Shown piece after piece: positions 1 to 4,407 of a DNA stretch of 7,220 nt. How positions within the stretch are numbered: the stretch's first letter is position 1; each line of letters opens with the position of its first letter. The translations under genes were made by a program, and so were the position numbers. Origin of the DNA: WHSM01 sp050701635 (GTDB lineage Bacteria; Actinomycetota; Actinomycetes; Mycobacteriales; Micromonosporaceae); contig JBOGDF010000286.1 in assembly GCA_050701635.1 (NCBI GenBank), forward strand, positions 1 to 7,220, read 5' to 3'. Under the pieces are notes generated by a model. That model searched no databases and was not told the DNA's origin. It saw nothing but the letters and a program-made list of their open reading frames with translations.

Positions 1-776
1 TCACCGAGCTGCGCAACGCCGCGGTCGAGCCCGAGATCATCGACCTGATCTGCGTACTGCAGAAGATGGGCGCGATCATCAGCGTGCACACCGACCGGGT
101 GATCCGGATCGAGGGCGTGCCGCACCTGTCCGGCTACCAGCACCGCCCGCTGCCGGACCGGCTCGAGGTCGCCAGCTGGGCCTGCGCCGCGCTCGCCACC
201 CACGGCGACGTGTACGTCCGCAACGCCAGCCAGGTCGACATGATGACCTTCCTCAACGTGTTCCGCTCCGTGGGCGGTGCGTTCGAGGTCGACGACTCCC
301 CCACCGACGGCGGGATCCGGTTCTGGCACCCCGGCGGCGAGCTGTCCGCGGTGGCGCTGGAGACCGACGTACACCCCGGGTTGATGACCGACTGGCAGCA
401 GCCCCTGGTGGTCGCGCTCACCCAGGCCCGCGGGCTGTCGATCGTGCACGAGACCGTGTATGAGCAGCGGCTCGGCTTCACCGACGCGCTGGTCAAGATG
501 GGCGCCACGATCCAGCTCTACCGGGAATGTCTGGGCGCCACCCCGTGCCGGTTCGGGCAGCGCAACTTCCTGCACTCCGCGGTGATCTCCGGGCCCAGCA
601 AGCTGCACGGCGCCGAGCTGGAGATCCCCGACCTGCGGGGCGGCTTCAGCCACTTCCTGGCGGCGCTGGCGGCCGAGGGCACCTCTCGCATCCACGGCGT
701 CGACCTGATCAACCGCGGCTACGAAGACTTCGAGGCCAAACTGGCCGCGCTCGGCGCCCGGGTCGAACACCCCTAA
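1..776 (+). CDS. murA: UDP-N-acetylglucosamine 1-carboxyvinyltransferase (MurA), C-terminal part
   Basis: MurA transfers enolpyruvate from PEP to UDP-GlcNAc in the cytoplasm, the first committed step of peptidoglycan synthesis. The frame is already open at base 3 and gives 257 residues, about the last 60% of a protein normally near 420-450 residues. The ATG at 66 is internal, because the residues before it (NAAVEPEIIDLICVLQ) are already good MurA sequence. Visible family marks are PDRLE near 161, HPGLMTDWQQP near 380 and INRGYE near 711. The Asp at 390-392 aligns with the E. coli general acid/base Asp305, and the Arg at 714-716 with PEP-binding Arg397. The loop with the fosfomycin-target Cys/Asp lies upstream, outside the window. 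From memory, the sequence follows the Streptomyces MurA closely (RFGQRNFLHSAV, IPDLRGGFS). It ends in TAA inside the 3' end of the opposing oxidoreductase gene. Identity is secure; whether this is the only MurA copy cannot be seen here. Confidence 0.93.
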   Translation, partial: TELRNAAVEPEIIDLICVLQKMGAIISVHTDRVIRIEGVPHLSGYQHRPLPDRLEVASWACAALATHGDVYVRNASQVDMMTFLNVFRSVGGAFEVDDSPTDGGIRFWHPGGELSAVALETDVHPGLMTDWQQPLVVALTQARGLSIVHETVYEQRLGFTDALVKMGATIQLYRECLGATPCRFGQRNFLHSAVISGPSKLHGAELEIPDLRGGFSHFLAALAAEGTSRIHGVDLINRGYEDFEAKLAALGARVEHP

Positions 777-1741
777 GGGATCAAGAGCACTTTTCCGGTG
801 GTACGCCGTGCCTCCAGGTCTTCGTGGGCGGCGCGGGCGTCGGCGAGCGCGTACCGGGCTCCCACGTGCACGATGAGGTCACCGGCGGCGACCAGCCCCA
901 GGATCTCGCCGGTACGGCGTACCAGCTCGTCCCGGTCGGCCATGTGGTGCGCCAGCGCGGGGCGGGTCAGAAACAGTGACCCGCCGTCGGCCAGCCGCTT
1001 CAGGTCGAACGGCGGGACCGGGCCGCTGGCCTGCCCGTACTGCGCCAGTACGCCGCGCCGGCGCAGGCTCGCCAGGCTGCCGTCGAAGGTGGCCCGGCCG
1101 ACCCCGTCGTACACCACGGCGACGCCTTCGCCGTCGGTGAATCGGCGTACCTCTTCGGCGAACGGGGGGTCGTCGTAGCGGATCACCTCGTCGGCGCCGG
1201 CCTCCTGGGCCAGCTTCTCCTTCTCCACCGACGACACGGTGCCGATCACCCGGCCGCCCTTGAGCTTCACCAACTGGGTCAGCAGCAGCCCCATGCCGCC
1301 CGCGGCCGCGTGCACCAGGACGGCGTCGCCGGGGCGTACCGGATAGGTGTCGTTGGTCAGGTAGTGCGCCGTGACGCCCTGCAGCAGGCTGGCCGCCGCG
1401 AGCTGCGGATCGAGCGCGGACGGGATCGGCACCACCCGCTCGTACGGCACCGTCAGGTACTCCGCGTAGCTGCCGCCGGCCATCACCCAGCCGACCCGCT
1501 CCCCCGGGTGTACGCCGGGAACGTCCGCGCCGACCTCACGCACCACACCGACGCCCTCCACTCCCGGCACGAACGGCGGCGTGGTCGGGTAGTAGCCCGA
1601 GCGGTGGTACGTGTCGATGAAGTTGACCCCGATGGCCTCCACCTCGACCAGCACCTCGGCGGACTCCGGCTTCGGGTCGGGCCGCTCCGCGAGCGCCAGC
1701 ATCTCGGGTCCCCCGTGACGATCGACGACCACAGCGCGCAT
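773..1741 (-). CDS. Zinc-independent NADPH:quinone oxidoreductase (MDR superfamily)
   Basis: This is a 322-residue cytosolic medium-chain dehydrogenase/reductase of the quinone oxidoreductase (QOR/zeta-crystallin) type, close to the family's usual length of about 325. It probably reduces quinones or alpha,beta-unsaturated carbonyls with NADPH; the substrate cannot be read from sequence. The N-terminal GroES-like domain (about 1-125) contains GVNFIDTYHRSGYY at 38-51 and PGVEGVGVV at 59-67. The Rossmann domain carries the nucleotide-binding AAAGGMG at 145-151. The zinc ligands and the cysteine-rich structural zinc loop of alcohol dehydrogenases are absent. The ATG at 1741 is chosen because AGGGAGGA lies 7 bases upstream and family homology starts there (MRAVVVDRHGGPE). 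The longer open frame back to 2059 has no homology-like sequence. It is transcribed towards murA and away from the DUF3043 gene, so it is probably a single-gene unit. Confidence 0.92.
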   Translation of the reverse strand: MRAVVVDRHGGPEMLALAERPDPKPESAEVLVEVEAIGVNFIDTYHRSGYYPTTPPFVPGVEGVGVVREVGADVPGVHPGERVGWVMAGGSYAEYLTVPYERVVPIPSALDPQLAAASLLQGVTAHYLTNDTYPVRPGDAVLVHAAAGGMGLLLTQLVKLKGGRVIGTVSSVEKEKLAQEAGADEVIRYDDPPFAEEVRRFTDGEGVAVVYDGVGRATFDGSLASLRRRGVLAQYGQASGPVPPFDLKRLADGGSLFLTRPALAHHMADRDELVRRTGEILGLVAAGDLIVHVGARYALADARAAHEDLEARRTTGKVLLIP

Positions 1742-1748
1742 GCGACAG

Positions 1749-1756
1749 TCCTCCCT
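1749..1756 (-). promoter_or_regulatory. Ribosome binding site of the quinone oxidoreductase
   Basis: On the minus strand the sequence AGGGAGGA ends 7 bases before the ATG at 1741. This near-perfect Shine-Dalgarno match decides the start and excludes the longer upstream extension of the frame. Confidence 0.8.
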
Positions 1757-1816
1757 ACCCCCGATGACCTGGGCCCGGGCAGTCCAGACGCCAGGTCCCT
1801 GATGACGGCAGCCGAA

Positions 1817-1845
1817 GGATAGGCGGCTATCACTGGGCTGCCTAC
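1817..1845 (-). promoter_or_regulatory. Candidate sigma-70-type promoter for the oxidoreductase
   Basis: Read on the minus strand, TAGGCA (1845-1840, four of six matches to TTGACA) is followed after 17 bases by TATCCT (1822-1817, matching TANNNT). Transcription would start near 1810, giving a leader of about 70 bases before the ATG at 1741. Spacing and hexamers fit a housekeeping sigma factor. This is a pattern match only. Confidence 0.4.
1819..1832. repeat. Inverted repeat overlapping the oxidoreductase promoter
   Basis: GATAG-GCGG-CTATC is a perfect 5-base dyad with a 4-base centre. It overlaps the -10 hexamer and part of the spacer of the minus-strand promoter candidate, where a repressor would act. 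No regulator gene is nearby, and the arms are short enough that chance is possible. Confidence 0.3.
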
Positions 1846-2049
1846 CCGGGGGACACCTCTGACTACTCTGCGTGATGGTGTAACCAATGCCTCGTCTCCG
1901 TGACAGAGCGCGCCCCCCGGGTCGTCCTCTGCCCGTACCCCCATTGTTTCCGACGGCGTGGCCGGTCGCACTGGTCGCTCCGGACCGGTCCGGTCGCCGT
2001 ACGGTCCGCACCACCCGGGCCGCCGGGACCGGCGTGGCGCCGACTGGAC

Positions 2050-2055
2050 TACCCT
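2050..2055 (+). promoter_or_regulatory. Candidate -10 element for a leaderless DUF3043 transcript
   Basis: TACCCT fits TANNNT and ends 7 bases before the GTG at 2063. Transcription would then begin at or next to the start codon itself. No Shine-Dalgarno sequence precedes that GTG, which agrees with leaderless expression, a common mode in actinobacteria. No convincing -35 hexamer is visible, so the call is tentative. Confidence 0.4.
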
Positions 2056-2062
2056 GCACGAC

Positions 2063-2740
2063 GTGTCGTCGCTATTCCGCCGTCGCTCGCAGGCCGCAGA
2101 CCAGTCCCCCGCCGAATCCGACGCTGTCACCACCGAGTCCGAGGCCGCCGCCGAGCCCGACGGTGCCGAGGACGCGTCGGACGATGCCGCGCCGCGGGCG
2201 GGGGTGAAGCCGAAGGCGTACACCCCGGCGAAGGGGCGCGCCACCCCGAAGCGCAACCAGGCGCGCAAGCGCACCGCGGAGCCGCCGCCGAAGGACCGCA
2301 AGGAGGCGTACCGCCGGATGCGGGGGCGGCAGAAGGAGGAGCGCGCCGAGGCCCGCGCCGCGATGATGCGCGGCGAGGACAAGTTCCTGCCGACCCGCGA
2401 CCGTGGCCCGGAACGCACCCTGGTACGCAACATCGTCGACGCCCGCCGCAACATCGGCACCTGGTTCTTCGCCGGTGCGGTGGTGATCCTGATCGGCACC
2501 TGGCCCGGGGTGCCGAACCCGATCCGGTTCTTCTTCGACCTGATGTGGGTGGTGCTGCTGGTCGCGGTGCTGGTGGACAGCGTGATGCTGGCGCGGCTGA
2601 TCAAGCGGCTGGTGTGGCTGCGCTACCCGGACACCACCCAGAAGCCCGGCGGCCTGTACTTCTACGGGATCATGCGCTCCCTGACGCTGCGCCGGATGCG
2701 GATCCCCGCCCCGCAGGTGAAACCCGGGGACGAGATTTAG
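2063..2740 (+). CDS. DUF3043 family two-helix membrane protein
   Basis: The 225-residue product matches the DUF3043 pattern of actinobacteria as I remember it; its function is unknown. The cytoplasmic N-terminal part has FRRRS at the start, an acidic Ala/Glu/Asp-rich stretch (about 10-44), then a very basic segment with KGRATPKRNQARKR (57-70) and a charged helix rich in Arg/Glu (about 75-105). RDRGPERTLVRNIVDARRN at 113-131 is the most family-like block. Two hydrophobic segments (about 133-150 and 156-177) form a membrane hairpin, followed by a basic C-terminal part with YPDTTQKPGG near 188. The GTG at 2063 is preferred over the in-frame ATG at 1958, because the 35 extra residues are low-quality Arg/Gly/Pro sequence and a TACCCT hexamer sits 7 bases before the GTG. 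Its stop shares one base with the next gene's start, so the two are very likely translated together. Confidence 0.82.
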   Translation: MSSLFRRRSQAADQSPAESDAVTTESEAAAEPDGAEDASDDAAPRAGVKPKAYTPAKGRATPKRNQARKRTAEPPPKDRKEAYRRMRGRQKEERAEARAAMMRGEDKFLPTRDRGPERTLVRNIVDARRNIGTWFFAGAVVILIGTWPGVPNPIRFFFDLMWVVLLVAVLVDSVMLARLIKRLVWLRYPDTTQKPGGLYFYGIMRSLTLRRMRIPAPQVKPGDEI

Positions 2741-3489
2741 TGCTCCACGCCAGTGCCGCACGGCTGTGGCCGGCCGGCGTACCGGAGTTGAGTGACGCCG
2801 AGCTGATCGCGGCGTACGCCTTCCCGGACCGGGCGCAGGACTGGCTGCGGGTCAACTTCGTCGCCAGCGCCGACGGCGCGGCGACCGTGGACGGGCACTC
2901 CGAGGGGCTGTCCAGCCCGCCGGACAAGCGGGTCTTCGGCATCCTGCGGATGCTGTGTGACGTGCTGCTGGTGGGCGCCGGGACGGTACGGGAAGAGGGC
3001 TACCGGGCGCTGCGGCTGGACGGCGTACGGCGGGCCTGGCGGCGCGCGGCCGGGCTGCCCGAGGTGCCGGTGCTGGCGGTGGTGTCCAGCCGGCTGGCGC
3101 TCGACCCGGCGGCGCCGCTGTTCGCCGACGCGCCGGTACGGCCGCTGGTGATCACCCACGGTGGTTCCCCGATCGAGCGCCGAGACCAGCTCGCCGTCGT
3201 GGCCGACGTGATCGTCGCCGGGGACGCCGAGGTGGATCTCGCCGCTGCCCGGGCCGCGTTGGCCGCGCGCGGGCTGCGTCACGTGCTCTGCGAAGGCGGG
3301 CCACACCTGTTCGGTTCGCTGCTGGCCGCCGACCAGGTCGACGAGCTGTGCCTGACGGTGGCACCGCTGCTCACCGGGGCCGGCGCCGGCCGGATCGTGG
3401 CGGGTCCCGCCGCCCCGCCGCGCCGCTGCCAACTCGCTCAGGCGCTGCACGCCGACGGCGATCTGCTGCTGCGGTACGTACGCCGCTGA
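2740..3489 (+). CDS. Pyrimidine reductase family protein (RibD C-terminal / DHFR fold)
   Basis: This 249-residue cytosolic NADPH-dependent reductase has the RibD_C fold. Visible blocks are WLRVNFVASADGAATVDG (35-52), ADKRVF-like PDKRVF (61-66), DVLLVGAGTVREEGY (74-88, cofactor-binding) and the late glycine motif LCEGGPHLFGSLL (183-195). There is no N-terminal deaminase domain, so it is not full-length RibD. Length and motif order match my recollection of M. tuberculosis Rv2671, a protein reported to supply alternative dihydrofolate reductase activity. The substrate here may be a pterin or a riboflavin precursor; sequence alone does not decide. The GTG at 2740 overlaps the upstream TAG by one base (TAGTG), with GGGGA 9 bases before it, indicating translational coupling. 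The same frame runs open back to about 1900, but that part lies under the DUF3043 gene and is not coding. The two genes look like one operon. Confidence 0.87.
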   Translation: MLHASAARLWPAGVPELSDAELIAAYAFPDRAQDWLRVNFVASADGAATVDGHSEGLSSPPDKRVFGILRMLCDVLLVGAGTVREEGYRALRLDGVRRAWRRAAGLPEVPVLAVVSSRLALDPAAPLFADAPVRPLVITHGGSPIERRDQLAVVADVIVAGDAEVDLAAARAALAARGLRHVLCEGGPHLFGSLLAADQVDELCLTVAPLLTGAGAGRIVAGPAAPPRRCQLAQALHADGDLLLRYVRR

Positions 3490-3517
3490 CGCGTCCCGGG
3501 ACACCGGTTGGCGTGAT

Positions 3518-3532
3518 CCCGGGCACTCCGGG
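3518..3532 (+). terminator. Possible hairpin terminator after the reductase operon
   Basis: CCCGG-GCACT-CCGGG forms an all-GC 5-base-pair stem with a 5-base loop, 29 bases after the reductase stop codon. An alternative pairing joins the CCCGGG at 3495-3500 to the CCCGGG at 3518-3523. There is no following T-run, as is usual in high-GC actinobacteria, so this could equally be a chance GC-rich fold. Confidence 0.28.
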
Positions 3533-3562
3533 CGCCCAGCATCTGGCAACGGTCCGCGGGCG

Positions 3563-3574
3563 GCGCCGCGGCGC
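3563..3574. repeat. 12-base perfect palindrome upstream of the chaperone operon
   Basis: GCGCCGCGGCGC is a perfect palindrome ending 3 bases before a TAAACT hexamer, inside the spacer of the putative promoter. A related CCGCGG occurs 12 bases earlier (3554-3559). The position suits an operator, but palindromes made only of G and C are common in such DNA. Confidence 0.3.
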
Positions 3575-3577
3575 GGC

Positions 3578-3583
3578 TAAACT
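3578..3583 (+). promoter_or_regulatory. Candidate -10 element of the GrpE/Hsp70-like operon
   Basis: TAAACT fits the TANNNT consensus and is one of the few AT-rich spots between the reductase and the chaperone genes. Transcription would start near 3591, giving a leader of roughly 90 bases before the GrpE-like gene. No good -35 hexamer lies 16-19 bases upstream, where GC-rich palindromic sequence is found instead. That could mean activator dependence or simply a false match. Confidence 0.4.
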
Positions 3584-3591
3584 CACTGGTC

Positions 3592-3630
3592 GTGTCCGGA
3601 CCCTTCCCGACAGTGGAGTCCGGCGTATAG
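3592..3630 (+). CDS. Possible leaderless 12-codon upstream ORF
   Basis: A GTG 8 bases after the TAAACT hexamer opens a 12-codon frame (VSGPFPTVESGV) that closes with TAG at 3628. If transcription starts where that hexamer predicts, the GTG would be at or near the 5' end of the mRNA and could be read leaderless. The peptide shows no run of a single amino acid that would suggest attenuation. CCGGAC (3596-3601) can pair with GTCCGG (3618-3623) over this ORF. It may be a chance frame; no homology can be claimed. Confidence 0.18.
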   Translation: MSGPFPTVESGV

Positions 3631-3642
3631 GTTCCCTGGAAC
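3631..3642. repeat. Dyad GTTCC-CT-GGAAC in the GrpE-like leader
   Basis: This is a perfect 5-base inverted repeat with a 2-base centre, immediately after the TAG of the short upstream ORF and about 36 bases before the GrpE-like start. It could be a small operator or a weak RNA hairpin. It matches neither CIRCE nor the HspR HAIR element. Confidence 0.25.
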
Positions 3643-3666
3643 GACCCGAACCCGATCCGACCACCT

Positions 3667-3671
3667 GGGGG
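3667..3671 (+). promoter_or_regulatory. Ribosome binding site deciding the GrpE-like start
   Basis: GGGGG is the only purine-rich stretch before the gene. It lies 7 bases before the GTG at 3679 but only 1 base before the in-frame GTG at 3673, so the later start is favoured. Confidence 0.45.
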
Positions 3672-3678
3672 CGTGGGG

Positions 3679-4374
3679 GTGCAGTCAGACACCGGCAGCG
3701 GCGCGGCCCGTTCGCCCGCCACAGCCGACCAGCCCGTCGGCGCCGACCAACCCGACGAATCGACCGGCCAGGATCTGGTGCTGGCCGAGCTGGCGACCCT
3801 CCGGGACGCCGTGAAGCTGCTCGCCGAGCGGGAGCACGAGCGGGCCACGCACCGGGAATCCGTCATCGACCGGCTGCACGCGGAGAACCAGGCGCTGCGC
3901 CGCAACGAGCTGAACACCATGCTGGAGCCGGTACGGATGGGGCTCTACCGCCTGTACGATCTGGCGCGCCGCGAAGCCGACCGCTACGCCGGCGCCCAAC
4001 CCCCCGCCGGCGAGCACACCGGTCCGCTGCTCACCATGATCGCCGAGGAAGTCGCCGAGGTGCTGGCGCGTACCGGGGTGGAGCCGTACGCCCCCGAGCC
4101 GGGGGAACCGTACGACGCCGCACGGCACCGGCCGATGGAGACCGCCGACGTCACCGACCCGGCGCTCGACGGCGCGGTCACCCGTACCCTCGGCAGCGGT
4201 TTCCGGTACGGCGAGAAGGTGGTACGCCGCGCCGACGTCGAAGTCGGCCAGCTGGTGAAGCCGAAGCGACCGCGTACCCCCGCCAAAGCCGCGGCGGCCG
4301 GCAAGGCCGCGCCAGCGCCAGCCAGGACCGCGGCGAAGCCCGCGACCAAGACAACCGGCAAGAACCGCAAGTAG
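3679..4374 (+). CDS. GrpE-like nucleotide exchange factor with basic C-terminal tail
   Basis: GrpE proteins are dimeric exchange factors that release ADP from Hsp70. The 231-residue product has the GrpE layout. A polar N-terminus (1-30) is followed by a long heptad-like helix rich in Leu/Glu/Arg (about 33-80, dimer coiled coil) and a second helical region (about 80-132). A small C-terminal domain follows (about 133-190), with PYDAARHRPME and GFRYGEKVVRRADVEV aligning with the E. coli PFDPNKHEAV and the closing VxRPAxVxV strand. Residues 191-231 form an added tail rich in Lys, Ala, Pro and Thr, absent from ordinary GrpE and like the tails of histone H1 or actinobacterial HupB. GTG 3679 is preferred to GTG 3673 on ribosome-binding-site spacing; an in-frame TAG at 3628 rules out a longer form. 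The Hsp70-like gene follows 33 bases later, a strong contextual support. This is probably not the housekeeping grpE, since its partner is atypical. Confidence 0.83.
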   Translation: MQSDTGSGAARSPATADQPVGADQPDESTGQDLVLAELATLRDAVKLLAEREHERATHRESVIDRLHAENQALRRNELNTMLEPVRMGLYRLYDLARREADRYAGAQPPAGEHTGPLLTMIAEEVAEVLARTGVEPYAPEPGEPYDAARHRPMETADVTDPALDGAVTRTLGSGFRYGEKVVRRADVEVGQLVKPKRPRTPAKAAAAGKAAPAPARTAAKPATKTTGKNRK

Positions 4375-4392
4375 CACCGGCAGCGACCGTTC

Positions 4393-4399
4393 GGGAGGA
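4393..4399 (+). promoter_or_regulatory. Ribosome binding site of the Hsp70-like gene
   Basis: GGGAGGA ends 8 bases before the GTG at 4408. It is a strong site, clearly better than those of the genes on either side, suggesting that the Hsp70 is the most heavily translated member of the operon. Confidence 0.75.
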
Positions 4400-4407
4400 C
4401 AGACACT

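Larger units (their letters stand above)
1742..2062. other. Divergent intergenic region
   Basis: This stretch of 321 bases separates the minus-strand oxidoreductase from the plus-strand DUF3043 gene. It is less GC-biased than its surroundings around 1815-1890. It holds the oxidoreductase ribosome binding site, a promoter candidate for that gene with a short dyad inside it, and a TACCCT hexamer just before the DUF3043 start. A short dyad TGGT-GTA-ACCA lies at 1876-1886. The open frames crossing the region show no family-like sequence. I see no RNA gene or riboswitch, and nothing recognisable between about 1890 and 2045. Confidence 0.6.

Noticed and set aside
1742..2059. A longer start for the quinone oxidoreductase
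   Set aside because: The extra residues lack homology, and a strong Shine-Dalgarno sequence sits right before the ATG at 1741 where the family begins.
1483..2604. A 373-codon minus-strand frame across the divergent promoter region
   Set aside because: It overlaps the oxidoreductase and DUF3043 genes in the wrong frame or strand, and its translation is Ser/Arg-rich without motifs.
1900..2739. An upstream extension of the reductase, giving 529 residues
   Set aside because: The extension lies entirely under the DUF3043 gene and has no family resemblance. The TAGTG junction at 2738-2742 gives a natural start with a ribosome binding site.
3490..3678. CIRCE or HAIR heat-shock operators
   Set aside because: I looked for TTAGCACTC/GAGTGCTAA and CTTGAGT/ACTCAAG-type dyads and found none; the dyads present have different arms.
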